Source: Methylotenera versatilis 79 | GTDB lineage: Bacteria > Pseudomonadota > Gammaproteobacteria > Burkholderiales > Methylophilaceae | Direction of reading: 5' to 3' | DNA: 64,000 nt | Assembly: GCF_000384375.1 (NCBI RefSeq) | Contig: NZ_ARVX01000001.1 | Coordinates: forward strand, 62,001 to 126,000 | Shown here: in pieces, positions 9,888 to 19,053 of the stretch | Layout: each line of letters begins with the position of its first letter | Position numbering within the stretch: the stretch's first letter is position 1 | The notes under the pieces: generated by a model | The model's input: the letters and a program-made list of their open reading frames with translations, nothing else | Databases searched by the model: none | Told to the model about the DNA's origin: nothing | Program-made: the position numbers and the translations under genes

Positions 9888-12800
9888 CTATACCAGTTTT
9901 TTATGTAAATCTTGTAGTGATTCGACATTCAGCTCTTCCATGTGCGCCATGCCAATACACGCCGCTTTTGCACCTGCAAGCGTTGTGTAATAAGTCACTT
10001 TATTTTGCAACGCACTGCGACGAATCTCGTAAGAATCAGCCACTGCTTTTTTGTCTTCCGTCACATTTACAATAAAGCTGATTTCGCTATTTTTAATCAT
10101 ATCAACGATATGCGGACGACCTTCTGCTACTTTATTCACTGGCGTAACGGTTAAGCCGTGAGCGATTAATGCTTTTGCTGTGCCTTTAGTCGCTACAAGT
10201 GTAAAGCCTAATTTCGCTAGATCTTTTGCAATATCGACCACTTTTTGGTGATCTTCGTTACGCACGCTAATGAATGCACGACCGCCTTTGGGTAGTTTTT
10301 CAGATGCGCCTAATTGCGCTTTAACAAAGGCTTCCGCAAAAGTCGCACCGACACCCATTACTTCGCCTGTCGATTTCATTTCAGGACCTAAAATAGTATC
10401 GACGCCAGGGAACTTAATAAATGGGAACACGGCTTCTTTGACAGAGAAATAAGGCGGAATCACTTCTTTTGTGACACCTTGCGATTTCAAACTTTGGCCA
10501 GCCATACAACGTGCGGCGATTTTAGCCAGTTGCAATCCACAGGCTTTAGACACAAACGGCACAGTTCTACTTGCTCTAGGATTCACTTCTAACACATAAA
10601 CCGTGCTCACTTGATTCACTGTCTGAATAGCGAATTGCACATTCATCAAGCCTTTTACGCCTAATGCTTTGGCCATTTGCACGGTTTGCACACGCAATTC
10701 ATCTTGCAACTCTTCACTTAAATTATAAGGCGGCAATGAGCAGGCAGAGTCGCCAGAATGCACACCAGCTTGCTCAACGTGCTGCATGATGCCACCTATT
10801 AACACATCTTCGCCGTCACAAATAGCGTCTACATCGATTTCCAGCGCGTCGTTTAAAAAGCGATCTAGCAATACTGGAGACTCGTTAGAAACTTTCACCG
10901 CTTCACGCATATAACGTTCTAGCTGACTTTGTTCATGCACGATTTCCATGGCACGGCCACCCAAAACATAACTTGGGCGCACAACTAACGGATAACCAAT
11001 CTCAACCGCAGCGATTAATGCTGCTTCTGGCGTACGCGCAGTGCGATTTGGTGGTTGTTTTAAACCTAGCTCATGCAACATTTGCTGAAAACGCTCACGG
11101 TCTTCGGCTCTGTCAATCGCGTCTGGCGTAGTACCAATAATTGGCACGCCAGCTTTTTCTAAATCACGTGCTAACTTAAGCGGTGTCTGGCCGCCGTATT
11201 GCACAATCACGCCAACAGGTTTTTCAATATGTACGATTTCAAGCACGTCTTCCAATGTCACTGGCTCGAAGTACAAGCGGTCTGACGTATCGTAATCGGT
11301 TGAAACCGTTTCTGGATTACAGTTGACCATGATGGTTTCATACCCATCTTCGCGCATGGCAAATGCCGCATGTACACAGCAGTAATCAAACTCAATACCT
11401 TGACCGATACGGTTTGGTCCGCCGCCTAACACCATGATTTTTTTCTTGTTGGTTGGCTGCGCTTCGCATTCCTCTTCATAGCTGGAATACATATACGCTG
11501 TATCGGTCGCAAATTCCGCCGCGCAAGTATCGACACGTTTATAAACTGGGCGAATATTCAGATTTTGACGATATTCGCGAACGGTGTGTTGATCCGTCGT
11601 TAACAATTTTGCCAAACGCCGATCAGAAAAACCACGACGCTTCAATTGGAACAATGCATCGCGATCTAGATCTGCAATTTTTTGACCGCTTAACGCTGTT
11701 TCGCGGTCAATAATGTCTTTAATTTGCGCTAAAAACCAGTGGTCAATTTTTGATATATCATAAATTTGCGCAATCGTCATGCCTTGACGTAATGCATCAC
11801 CTAAATACCAAATGCGTTCGGGACCAGGCTCGCCCAATTCTTTGGTAATACGGTCAATGTCAGTCGTGATGGAGTCTAAGCCATCTACGCCGACTTCAAG
11901 CCCGCGCAGTGCTTTTTGAAATGACTCTTGGAACGTACGTCCGATCGCCATCACTTCGCCTACGGATTTCATTTGCGTGGTTAAACGCGAATCCGCCTGC
12001 GGGAATTTTTCAAAAGCAAACCGCGGTATTTTAGTCACAACATAGTCAATACTCGGCTCAAACGAAGCTGGCGTTTGGCCGCCAGTAATATCATTCTTAA
12101 GCTCGTCCAGCGTAAACCCAACCGCTAACTTAGCAGCCACTTTCGCAATAGGGAAGCCAGTGGCTTTTGACGCTAATGCAGATGACCGCGATACGCGTGG
12201 ATTCATCTCAATCACAATCATGCGCCCATCAACTGGGTTAATGGCAAATTGCACATTCGAACCGCCAGTATCCACACCAATTTCACGCAGCACAGCCAAA
12301 CTGGCATTACGCATAATTTGATACTCTTTATCCGTTAAGGTTTGCGCTGGTGCAACGGTAATACTGTCGCCTGTATGCACACCCATTGGGTCTAAATTTT
12401 CAATGGAACAGATGATGATGCAGTTGTCCGCTTTGTCGCGCACCACTTCCATCTCATACTCTTTCCAACCCAACATTGATTCTTCAATCAATAGCTCTTT
12501 GGTTGGCGATGCATCCAAGCCACGCTCACAAATGGTGATAAATTCTTCACGATTATAAGCAATACCACCGCCGCTACCGCCCATGGTGAACGATGGACGA
12601 ATAATCGCTGGATAGCCAATACTGGCCTGCACTTGCAATGCTTCTTCCATTGAATGAGCGATGCTAGAGCGTGCAGAACCCAAGCCAATCTTGGTCATGG
12701 CTTCTTTAAATTTTTGACGATCTTCAGCTTTATCAATCGCCTCTTTTGAAGCACCAATTAGCTCTACATTGTACTTAGCCAATACGCCGTGCTTATCTAA

Positions 12801-13103
12801 ATCGAGGGCACAGTTAAGCGCAGTTTGTCCACCCATAGTTGGCAATAAAACGTCCGGCCTTTCTTTGGCAATAATCTTTTCAACCACACGCCAGGTAATC
12901 GGCTCAATGTAAGTAGCATCTGCCATTTCAGGGTCAGTCATAATCGTGGCAGGATTAGAGTTAACCAAAATAACGCGGTAACCTTCTTCACGCAACGCTT
13001 TACAAGCTTGCGCACCAGAATAGTCAAACTCGCAAGCTTGACCAATCACAATTGGGCCCGCGCCAATAATTAGAATGGATTTAATGTCGGTACGCTTAGC
13101 CAT
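9888..13103 (-). CDS. carB: Carbamoyl-phosphate synthase large subunit
   Basis: CarB makes carbamoyl phosphate from bicarbonate, ATP and ammonia passed from CarA, feeding arginine and pyrimidine synthesis. The 1071-residue length is standard. Two homologous ATP-grasp halves are visible: the first with [13 protein letters not shown] and [18 protein letters not shown], the second with [12 protein letters not shown] and [18 protein letters not shown]. The C-terminal MGS-like allosteric domain starts at about 930. Its ATG overlaps the carA stop by one base (TAATG), which suggests translational coupling. Confidence 0.98.
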   Translation of the reverse strand: MAKRTDIKSILIIGAGPIVIGQACEFDYSGAQACKALREEGYRVILVNSNPATIMTDPEMADATYIEPITWRVVEKIIAKERPDVLLPTMGGQTALNCALDLDKHGVLAKYNVELIGASKEAIDKAEDRQKFKEAMTKIGLGSARSSIAHSMEEALQVQASIGYPAIIRPSFTMGGSGGGIAYNREEFITICERGLDASPTKELLIEESMLGWKEYEMEVVRDKADNCIIICSIENLDPMGVHTGDSITVAPAQTLTDKEYQIMRNASLAVLREIGVDTGGSNVQFAINPVDGRMIVIEMNPRVSRSSALASKATGFPIAKVAAKLAVGFTLDELKNDITGGQTPASFEPSIDYVVTKIPRFAFEKFPQADSRLTTQMKSVGEVMAIGRTFQESFQKALRGLEVGVDGLDSITTDIDRITKELGEPGPERIWYLGDALRQGMTIAQIYDISKIDHWFLAQIKDIIDRETALSGQKIADLDRDALFQLKRRGFSDRRLAKLLTTDQHTVREYRQNLNIRPVYKRVDTCAAEFATDTAYMYSSYEEECEAQPTNKKKIMVLGGGPNRIGQGIEFDYCCVHAAFAMREDGYETIMVNCNPETVSTDYDTSDRLYFEPVTLEDVLEIVHIEKPVGVIVQYGGQTPLKLARDLEKAGVPIIGTTPDAIDRAEDRERFQQMLHELGLKQPPNRTARTPEAALIAAVEIGYPLVVRPSYVLGGRAMEIVHEQSQLERYMREAVKVSNESPVLLDRFLNDALEIDVDAICDGEDVLIGGIMQHVEQAGVHSGDSACSLPPYNLSEELQDELRVQTVQMAKALGVKGLMNVQFAIQTVNQVSTVYVLEVNPRASRTVPFVSKACGLQLAKIAARCMAGQSLKSQGVTKEVIPPYFSVKEAVFPFIKFPGVDTILGPEMKSTGEVMGVGATFAEAFVKAQLGASEKLPKGGRAFISVRNEDHQKVVDIAKDLAKLGFTLVATKGTAKALIAHGLTVTPVNKVAEGRPHIVDMIKNSEISFIVNVTEDKKAVADSYEIRRSALQNKVTYYTTLAGAKAACIGMAHMEELNVESLQDLHKKLV

Positions 13104-14254
13104 TACGCTGCTTCCTTTTTCTGCATAAGCGATATAAATTGATCAAATAACTCACTCATTTCTGTTGGGCCAGGGCTCGCTTCAGGGTGACCTTGAAAGC
13201 TAAATGCGGGTTTATCTGTCCGTGCAATACCTTGTAGGCTGCCGTCAAATAATGAGATATGTGTGATTTTAATATTAGAAGGCAATGTTGCTGGATCTGC
13301 CGCAAAACCGTGGTTTTGGCTGGTGATGTAAACACGCTTAGTTACAACGTCTTGTACTGGATGATTCGCACCATGATGACCAAATTTCATCTTTATGGTT
13401 TTAGCGCCGCTGGCTAAAGCCAATAATTGATGGCCCAAACAAATGCCAAATGTTGGAATACCAGTATCCACCAATGTTTTAATCGCTTTGATTGCGTAAT
13501 CGCAAGGCTCAGGATCACCAGGACCATTTGATAAGAATATACCGTCTGGTTGGTAACTTAAAGCTTCCTCTGCCGTAGCTTGTGCTGGTAGCACGGTGAC
13601 TTTGCAACCGCGTGAAACTAGCATGCGCAAGATATTTTGCTTAACGCCATAATCAAAAGCGACGACATGAAACTTGGTTTTCTCGGGGTTTTCAAAACCT
13701 TTACCCAAAGCCCACTCGCCATCGCTAAACTCATAGGCTTTTTTACAGCTGACCACTTTCGCTAAATCCATACCAGCTAAACCCGGAAAGCTTTGCGCCA
13801 GACTTAACGCTTTTTTTACCTCAATATCTTGAGTGGCATTTTCGCCGGCCAAAATACAGCCAGCTTGCGCGCCTTTTTCACGCAAAATGCGTGTTAACTT
13901 ACGCGTATCAATATCGGCAATTGCAAGTACATTATTGGCGACCAAATATTCAGATAATGTTTGAGCACTACGAAAGTTAGATTCTAAAAGCGGTAAATCG
14001 CGAATGATTAAACCAGCGGCATAAACTTGATCAGATTCCACATCTTCAGCATTTGTGCCTGTATTGCCAATGTGCGGGTAAGTCAGTGTAACGATTTGTT
14101 TGCTATAAGAAGGGTCGGTCAGAATTTCTTGATAACCAGTCATCGCGGTATTGAATACCACTTCGCCGACTGTATGCCCAGAAGTGCCAATTGAAATGCC
14201 TTTAAAAACAGTCCCATCTGCTAACACTAAAACCGCTGGAATTGTTTTTGACAC
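13103..14254 (-). CDS. carA: Carbamoyl-phosphate synthase small (glutaminase) subunit
   Basis: CarA hydrolyses glutamine and passes ammonia to CarB. The 383-residue protein has the N-terminal CarA domain ([14 protein letters not shown]) and a C-terminal class I glutamine amidotransferase domain with nucleophile C272 in FGICLGHQ and the catalytic HPEASPGP region. The start is a GTG with a strong AAGGAG seven bases upstream. A clear promoter and a structured leader lie in the 100 bases ahead of it. It forms a two-gene operon with carB. Confidence 0.98.
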   Translation of the reverse strand: MSKTIPAVLVLADGTVFKGISIGTSGHTVGEVVFNTAMTGYQEILTDPSYSKQIVTLTYPHIGNTGTNAEDVESDQVYAAGLIIRDLPLLESNFRSAQTLSEYLVANNVLAIADIDTRKLTRILREKGAQAGCILAGENATQDIEVKKALSLAQSFPGLAGMDLAKVVSCKKAYEFSDGEWALGKGFENPEKTKFHVVAFDYGVKQNILRMLVSRGCKVTVLPAQATAEEALSYQPDGIFLSNGPGDPEPCDYAIKAIKTLVDTGIPTFGICLGHQLLALASGAKTIKMKFGHHGANHPVQDVVTKRVYITSQNHGFAADPATLPSNIKITHISLFDGSLQGIARTDKPAFSFQGHPEASPGPTEMSELFDQFISLMQKKEAA

Positions 14255-14281
14255 CGTAAAGCTCCTTTATTTTGATGCGTA

Positions 14282-14337
14282 CACATCAATTGTTAGATGT
14301 GCAAAACGGGAAAAGCTTTATAAACTCTTCCCGTTTT
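14282..14337 (-). promoter_or_regulatory. Structured carA leader with two adjacent hairpins
   Basis: Read in the carA direction, a 10-bp perfect stem (AAAACGGGAA at 14337-14328 with TTCCCGTTTT at 14312-14303) encloses 15 nt and ends in a T run, so it looks like an early terminator. A second hairpin (CACATC/GATGTG, 14301-14282) follows directly. Both lie between the promoter at 14350-14378 and the Shine-Dalgarno at 14262-14267. This suggests attenuation or another leader control. No leader peptide or known riboswitch was recognised. The rest of the 331-base carA-csbD gap (14379-14585) shows only AT-rich sequence and the csbD ribosome-binding site. Confidence 0.5.
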
Positions 14338-14349
14338 CAGAATTAAGAC

Positions 14350-14378
14350 ATTATAGTCGCAATTCACTTTTACCTCAA
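14350..14378 (-). promoter_or_regulatory. Sigma-70-type promoter for carAB
   Basis: On the minus strand TTGAGG (14378-14373) is followed after exactly 17 bases by a perfect TATAAT (14355-14350). It faces carA and predicts a leader of about 90 bases. Confidence 0.65.
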
Positions 14379-14585
14379 GTTCAGACTGCACAATTTCCTA
14401 TCTCACAACATCAGCAATCCAGCAAAAAATAGGTGGTTATCAGACGATTCTGACATAAAGTTAAGCCCAATACTGATGTGTGGAGCAGCAATTTGAGTTT
14501 TAAATAGCCACATGTCATTTAATGCATTTATTCATGCGCAATTAAAGACTATTTATCAATGAACAATTAAACTAAAGGAATAATC

Positions 14586-14786
14586 ATGAATTGGGATCAA
14601 GTTGAAGGTAATTGGAAACAATTAAAAGGTAATGTTAAAGAGCAATGGGGCAAACTGACTGATGATAATTTAGATATTATCGCAGGCAAGCGCGATCAAC
14701 TAGCGGGCAAAATTCAGGAAGCTTATGGCGTTAATAAAGAAGAAGCAGAAAAACAAATTTCTGACTGGGAACGCAAAAATAAGTAA
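14586..14786 (+). CDS. CsbD-family stress protein
   Basis: A 66-residue soluble, highly charged protein with the CsbD signature: MNWDQVEGNWKQLKG at the start, a central KLTDDNLDIIAGKRDQLAG segment and a C-terminal helix EEAEKQISDWERK. CsbD proteins are induced by general or osmotic stress; their biochemical role is not known. A good ribosome-binding site (AAAGGAATAATC) precedes the ATG, and a strong terminator follows 14 bases after the stop, so it is a single-gene unit. Confidence 0.92.
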   Translation: MNWDQVEGNWKQLKGNVKEQWGKLTDDNLDIIAGKRDQLAGKIQEAYGVNKEEAEKQISDWERKNK

Positions 14787-14800
14787 TTGAATGCGATTTC

Positions 14801-14836
14801 AAAGCAGTACAAATGTAATATTTGTACTGCTTTTTT
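14801..14836 (+). terminator. Rho-independent terminator after csbD-like gene
   Basis: A perfect 14-bp stem (AAAGCAGTACAAAT with ATTTGTACTGCTTT), loop GTAAT, followed by TTTTTT. Confidence 0.93.
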
Positions 14837-14989
14837 ATATTTAAAGCATTAAGAATAGTGATAAATGCTGTTTGTAAAATAGTAATATGCTGGAAAAATT
14901 TAAGCATTTTGCTTTGCAACAAAGTACAATTTATTCAAGCGTTAATGTCTAAATTAAAATTTATAATAATTTATTAAAAGGGAAACAAC

Positions 14990-15166
14990 ATGTCCTCAAT
15001 CATTGGCTTACTCATACTAGTATTAGATATATTCGCTATCATCAAAATCATTCAAAGCTCGGCTTCTGGTACAGAAAAAATATTGTGGATTCTCGGCGTG
15101 TTATTCTTCCCTGTAGTAGGCTTAATCGTTTGGTTCTTTGCTGGTCCAGGTGGCAAAAAGATATAA
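14990..15166 (+). CDS. 58-residue PLDc_N-type membrane peptide
   Basis: A short gene with ATG at 14990, AAAAGGG upstream and TAA at 15164-15166. The product has two hydrophobic segments (about 3-20 and 31-50), the second being ILWILGVLFFPVVGLIVWFF, followed by AGPGGKKI. This layout (two membrane helices, a P in the second, W-F near its end) matches the phospholipase D N-terminal membrane domain (PLDc_N) that is often found alone as a small protein. Function is unknown. It sits between csbD and the GlcG-like gene, in a stress-type cluster. Confidence 0.8.
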   Translation: MSSIIGLLILVLDIFAIIKIIQSSASGTEKILWILGVLFFPVVGLIVWFFAGPGGKKI

Positions 15167-15188
15167 AAGTCTACTTTTGAAGATGAGT

Positions 15189-15214
15189 GTTAATGACGTT
15201 ACTACGTCATTAAC
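15189..15214 (+). terminator. Perfect hairpin after the PLDc_N-like gene
   Basis: An 11-bp perfect stem (GTTAATGACGT with ACGTCATTAAC), loop TACT. No T run follows, so it may be a weak terminator, a processing site or an operator for the next gene 50 bases downstream. Confidence 0.45.
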
Positions 15215-15263
15215 TATTTAGAACTTTCAAAATCAGTGTTATAAATTTATTAAGGAAAATCAC

Positions 15264-15698
15264 ATGCATGTAAGCTTTGAGCAAGCGCAACAAATTATTG
15301 ATAAAGCAGTAGAAAAATCTAAAGAAATTGGCGTAAAAATGTGTATCGCCGTGTTAGATTCAGGCGGCAATTTAAAAAGCTTCAGCCGAATGGATGATGC
15401 ATGGGTAGGTAGTATCGATATTGCGATTAAAAAAGCAAAAACAGCCTGTTACTTCGCCATGCCATCTGGCGAAATTGGCAAACTTTCAGTGCCAGGCTCA
15501 CCTTTATACGGCATAGAACATTCTAATGATGGATTAATTACATTCCCTGGTGGACTACCAATCGTCGATAACGAAGGCATGTTAGTTGGCGCGATTGGCG
15601 TAAGTGGCGATACGGTTGAGAACGATCATATTGTGGCGCAAGCAGGTGTAGATGTAGCTGGCGTGTGCGATGTACCTAAACATCCTTGGCGCACTTAA
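15264..15698 (+). CDS. GlcG/HbpS-like (DUF336) protein
   Basis: A 144-residue cytoplasmic protein of the GlcG/HbpS fold: the N-terminal helix with [14 protein letters not shown], the strand [18 protein letters not shown], the segment [11 protein letters not shown], and the hallmark [20 protein letters not shown] near the end. Relatives bind heme or act as accessory proteins of small-molecule metabolism (glycolate, propanediol, heme sensing). Which applies here cannot be told. The gene has its own ribosome-binding site and a long hairpin after its stop. Confidence 0.9.
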   Translation: MHVSFEQAQQIIDKAVEKSKEIGVKMCIAVLDSGGNLKSFSRMDDAWVGSIDIAIKKAKTACYFAMPSGEIGKLSVPGSPLYGIEHSNDGLITFPGGLPIVDNEGMLVGAIGVSGDTVENDHIVAQAGVDVAGVCDVPKHPWRT

Positions 15699-15740
15699 AG
15701 TGTTAATGACATAGAATTTTATTCCAATTCCCTCGCATGA

Positions 15741-15790
15741 CCCGAATGGGCTATTCCAAAACACCGAGAATACCCATTCGGGCTATTTTG
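15741..15790 (+). terminator. Long hairpin terminator after the GlcG-like gene
   Basis: CCCGAATGGG (15741-15750) pairs with CCCATTCGGG (15773-15782), extended inward by TATTC/GAATA across a one-base bulge. It is followed by CTATTTTG, a short T run. Confidence 0.65.
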
Positions 15791-15876
15791 TTAGATTAGT
15801 TAGTTCAATATGATGAGTCCGTGGTCAAATTTTACGGATTTATTAGCTCAACTAATATCAATAAGGGGAAATAAAA

Positions 15877-16410
15877 ATGAAATTATTAAAATATTTATTA
15901 GCGTCAATCGCTTTAATCGCAGGTACAGCTCAAGCAAACACAATTAGCACAACAGTTAGAATTGATAACGCGCCAATTAATCAAACAGTAGCTTATGTTA
16001 ATTTTAAAGTAACAGACGCAGGTCTTTTTAATATTAGCGCAGTAGAATCATTTCTTAGCTTAACAGATCCATATATTTATCTATTTGCTAGTCCAGCAAG
16101 CGTAGGTACCTTTATTGAATCTAGCGACGATGTGAGCTTTCTCAATAACAACTCACTTATTTCCCGCAATTTGAATATTGGCAGCTATGTTCTTGCTGTT
16201 TCTACTTACGACTTTAGTTTATCTGAAGCAATTTCCGGTTATAACGGCAGCGTTAACTTCATTAATGACGGTGATGTTAAAATCACAATTAGTTCACACA
16301 ATGGCGTAGCTGAGTTCACAAATCCTTCTGCAGTTCCAGTTCCAGCAGCAGCTTGGTTATTTGGCTCTGCATTAATGGGTTTCGCTGGCTTTAGACGTAA
16401 ATCAGTTTAA
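15877..16410 (+). CDS. Exported VPLPA-CTERM (PEP-CTERM-like) protein
   Basis: A 177-residue protein with a signal peptide ending at A-Q-A (about residue 20), a middle of beta-rich, Asn/Ser/Thr-rich sequence, and a C-terminal sorting signal: VPVPAAAWLF, a hydrophobic helix (GSALMGFAGF) and the basic tail RRKSV. This is the VPLPA variant of the PEP-CTERM signal, which an exosortase would recognise. Such proteins are exported and often tied to exopolysaccharide or biofilm matrix. No exosortase gene is in the window. AAGGGGA sits eight bases before the ATG. The gene is a single unit ended by a shared terminator. Confidence 0.88.
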   Translation: MKLLKYLLASIALIAGTAQANTISTTVRIDNAPINQTVAYVNFKVTDAGLFNISAVESFLSLTDPYIYLFASPASVGTFIESSDDVSFLNNNSLISRNLNIGSYVLAVSTYDFSLSEAISGYNGSVNFINDGDVKITISSHNGVAEFTNPSAVPVPAAAWLFGSALMGFAGFRRKSV

Positions 16411-16433
16411 TAACACATTAGTTATTAACCAAT

Positions 16434-16466
16434 AATAAAGCCGCATTTTATGCGGCTTTATTTATT
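16434..16466. terminator. Bidirectional terminator between the VPLPA-CTERM gene and dapB
   Basis: A perfect 12-bp stem (AATAAAGCCGCA with TGCGGCTTTATT), loop TTTTA, between convergent genes, with T-rich sequence on the plus side and A/T-rich sequence on the other. Confidence 0.9.
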
Positions 16467-16486
16467 TAAATTCATATACTTTAAAA

Positions 16487-17293
16487 CTAGCGTAAATTCA
16501 GCACATCTCTCATATCGTACAAACCAGTCGATTTAGCCCCTAAATATTTGGCAGCACGCAAAGCGCCTTGCGCGAACGTAGCGCGACTGCTGGCTTTGTG
16601 TGTCAGCTCCACGCGCTCGCCTATTCCAGCAAGCACAACGGTATGATCACCGACGACATCACCGCCACGTAAAGTTGCAAAACCAATCGTGCCCGCTTCG
16701 CGCTCACCAGTCACACCTTCGCGCGCATAAATAGCGCAATCTTTAAGTTCCTTGCCTAAACCTTGCGCAGCAGCTTCGCCCAACCTTAACGCAGTGCCTG
16801 AGGGCGCATCCACTTTATAACGGTGATGCATTTCAACCACTTCTATATCGTAGCCTTCATTCAGCACTTTTGCGGCTTGCTCAACCAAGTTAATTAACAA
16901 AGTCACACCAACACTCATGTTGGGCGCAAAAACAATGGCGACTTCTTTTGCAGCAGCTTCAATTAAAGCTTTTTGCTCTACTGTCAATCCTGTGGTACCA
17001 ATCACGTGTTTTACCTGCGCTTTTTTGCAGGCTTCAAGATACAGCAAAGTAGCCTCTGGCCTTGTAAAGTCGATCAGAACGTCTGCATTTTTTAATGCTG
17101 CATCCATATCACCAGTGATTTTTACGCCAGTATTTTTGCCAAATTGCTCACCTGCATCGCGGCCAATTTGTGTACTATCGGCACGATCTACTGCGCCGTG
17201 CAATTGCAGTTCGTTATCCGCGAAAACACCTTCCAACAGTGCATGACCCATGCGACCTGTTACGCCAGCAATGACAATTTTTATTTTACTCAT
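16487..17293 (-). CDS. dapB: 4-hydroxy-tetrahydrodipicolinate reductase
   Basis: DapB catalyses the NAD(P)H-dependent reduction step in lysine and diaminopimelate synthesis. The 268-residue protein starts with the nucleotide-binding [11 protein letters not shown], carries IGTTGLT and APNMSVGV, and has the substrate motif [15 protein letters not shown] including the catalytic His pair and Lys. It begins 35 bases after bamE in the same direction, so bamE-dapB look like one operon. Confidence 0.97.
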   Translation of the reverse strand: MSKIKIVIAGVTGRMGHALLEGVFADNELQLHGAVDRADSTQIGRDAGEQFGKNTGVKITGDMDAALKNADVLIDFTRPEATLLYLEACKKAQVKHVIGTTGLTVEQKALIEAAAKEVAIVFAPNMSVGVTLLINLVEQAAKVLNEGYDIEVVEMHHRYKVDAPSGTALRLGEAAAQGLGKELKDCAIYAREGVTGEREAGTIGFATLRGGDVVGDHTVVLAGIGERVELTHKASSRATFAQGALRAAKYLGAKSTGLYDMRDVLNLR

Positions 17294-17328
17294 TTTTATA
17301 CTTAATATTTTATAGTCTTGATATGCTT

Positions 17329-18375
17329 TTAAAAACCAATTTTTTCTAACATTCTCTCAAAATAACCAGGCTCTTCCTCAACGGGAAGTGGCTTCTCTTC
17401 TGCAGCATTAGGGCTTTTAACTGGTTTTGTTGTTTCTTTATTAACTGACTCTTTACTGCTATTTTGCACTGGTTTATTCGAGCTTTTATTCGATTCAACT
17501 TCTTTCGTATCTAAATTTCTATCCAGCCTAAAAATAACCTCATCATCGGATTTAGTCGACGAATCAGGCGCTGGAGTAGACGGTGCTGTTTTCTCAGGTG
17601 CAATGATTGGCTGCTTAATTTCTGCTGGCTGAGCTTCTACTGGTTTAGACTTAACCGCTGGCGGCTCTACAGCAGGCGCGCTTTCTACTGGTTTATTATC
17701 TGCAGGCGCATTTTCAGCTGGACTGTTTTCATTTGGCGCAATTGTAATCGGCACAACCAATAAAGATGGTGTCTCAACAGTAGGCGAAGCATCAGGAGCT
17801 GTTGTGGCAGGCACAGATTCTGCTGGTTTTGATTCCGGCGTTACAGGTACAGCAATTGGCTCAACTGCTTGCGTATCACTATTTTTTAGAGTTTCGTCAT
17901 TTTTTGGCGCTTCACGATTTCTCCAGAACTTCAGATTCTCAAAAACGCCTTCTTTTTCTGTTGATTTAGCCGCTGCTGGTACTGGTTCTTTAGATAAAAC
18001 AACCGCGCCCGTGTCAGCGCCCGGTGTTCCCTGTGGCACAACATCGCCACGCACACGCGCTAGCACATCTTTTTCAAAGTCTAAGATAACCCGCCGCTGT
18101 TCAACCACTTTACCAGCTTGACGCAACTGGTAAAAATAATCCCAGCGATTGGTATGAAAACTATCAATCACAAGCGGCGTGCCCATAATAAATTTCACTT
18201 GCGATTTGGTCATACCAGGTCGCAACTGCAATAGCATTTTGGATGTAACGACATTACCTTGTTGAATATCCATTTTAAACGGCCTGATGACAGGCACGCT
18301 AGAGCCGCAGCCAACAATCAATGTGCTGCAAGCAATGAATAAAGGAAACAATAAACTGCGCATGGTTTTATGCAT
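17329..18375 (-). CDS. bamE: Outer-membrane assembly lipoprotein BamE with a long C-terminal extension
   Basis: Residues 1-115 are a normal BamE: a lipoprotein signal with lipobox IVGC (Cys23) and the SmpA/OmlA domain with [17 protein letters not shown] and [13 protein letters not shown]. BamE supports the BamABCD complex that inserts outer-membrane beta-barrel proteins. The protein continues to 348 residues, against roughly 110-200 for most family members. The extra part (about 116-336) is low-complexity, rich in Pro, Ala, Glu, Lys and Ser, and ends in a short amphipathic motif, [11 protein letters not shown]. It is upstream of dapB and divergent from fur, the usual position of bamE. Confidence 0.92.
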   Translation of the reverse strand: MHKTMRSLLFPLFIACSTLIVGCGSSVPVIRPFKMDIQQGNVVTSKMLLQLRPGMTKSQVKFIMGTPLVIDSFHTNRWDYFYQLRQAGKVVEQRRVILDFEKDVLARVRGDVVPQGTPGADTGAVVLSKEPVPAAAKSTEKEGVFENLKFWRNREAPKNDETLKNSDTQAVEPIAVPVTPESKPAESVPATTAPDASPTVETPSLLVVPITIAPNENSPAENAPADNKPVESAPAVEPPAVKSKPVEAQPAEIKQPIIAPEKTAPSTPAPDSSTKSDDEVIFRLDRNLDTKEVESNKSSNKPVQNSSKESVNKETTKPVKSPNAAEEKPLPVEEEPGYFERMLEKIGF

Positions 18376-18470
18376 GGGTAAAGACTTATTACTAAATTGG
18401 CGTTAATATACCACGATGGCTAACAGCCTAAAACTACAAATTATCATCCTATTATTATTGAGTACCTACT

Positions 18471-18896
18471 ATGCATGATCAAAAAGATTTAAAAAACGCT
18501 GGATTAAAAGCAACCTTGCCACGTTTGAAAATTTTAGAGTTGTTTGAAAACAGCAAAGAGCGCCATTTATCGGCAGAAGATGTCTATAAAATATTAATCA
18601 CTACAGGTGAAGATGTTGGGCTAGCAACGGTTTATCGCGTATTGACCCAGTTTGAAGAAGCAGGTTTGTTATCACGCCATCATTTTGAAAGCGGCAAAGC
18701 CGTATTTGAGATTAATGAAGGCACGCATCATGATCATATCGTCTGTGTTAAATGTGGTCGTGTAGAAGAATTCTATGATGCCGAAATCGAAAAACGCCAG
18801 CAAGAAGCAGCTGAATCGCGCGGTTTTAAAATGCAAGAACATTCACTGATGATTTATGGCATTTGCGCTGTACAGCCTTGCGGCAAGAAAAAATAA
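18471..18896 (+). CDS. fur: Ferric uptake regulator Fur
   Basis: The 141-residue repressor has the N-terminal winged helix ([15 protein letters not shown] through [20 protein letters not shown]) and the C-terminal metal-binding and dimerisation domain with [17 protein letters not shown]. The second Cys pair is represented only by C-x4-C at the C-terminus ([12 protein letters not shown]). With Fe2+ it would repress iron-uptake genes. It is divergent from bamE across 95 bases, a widely conserved arrangement. Confidence 0.97.
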   Translation: MHDQKDLKNAGLKATLPRLKILELFENSKERHLSAEDVYKILITTGEDVGLATVYRVLTQFEEAGLLSRHHFESGKAVFEINEGTHHDHIVCVKCGRVEEFYDAEIEKRQQEAAESRGFKMQEHSLMIYGICAVQPCGKKK

Positions 18897-18920
18897 ATAC
18901 ATTAAAAAATTAACACCTAA

Positions 18921-18982
18921 AAATAGGCAGTCCTCAATAAATCGGTGGCTTAGTTTAAATCGTTATTTGGCCTGCCCTATTT
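18921..18982 (+). terminator. Possible terminator-like hairpin after fur
   Basis: AAATAGGCAG (18921-18930) pairs with CTGCCCTATTT (18972-18982) with a one-base bulge. The loop is large (about 41 nt) and no long T run follows, so this is a weak call. Confidence 0.3.
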
Positions 18983-19053
18983 AAATCCAAAACTTTGCCA
19001 TAGTTAATGGTTAACTTGCTAGCTTTTGAATCACTTCGTAATCGGAGTCAATC

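Noticed and set aside
17804-18121. Plus-strand ORF of 105 codons inside bamE
   Set aside because: It is antisense to the low-complexity tail of bamE, whose biased composition keeps the opposite frame open; there is no ribosome-binding site.
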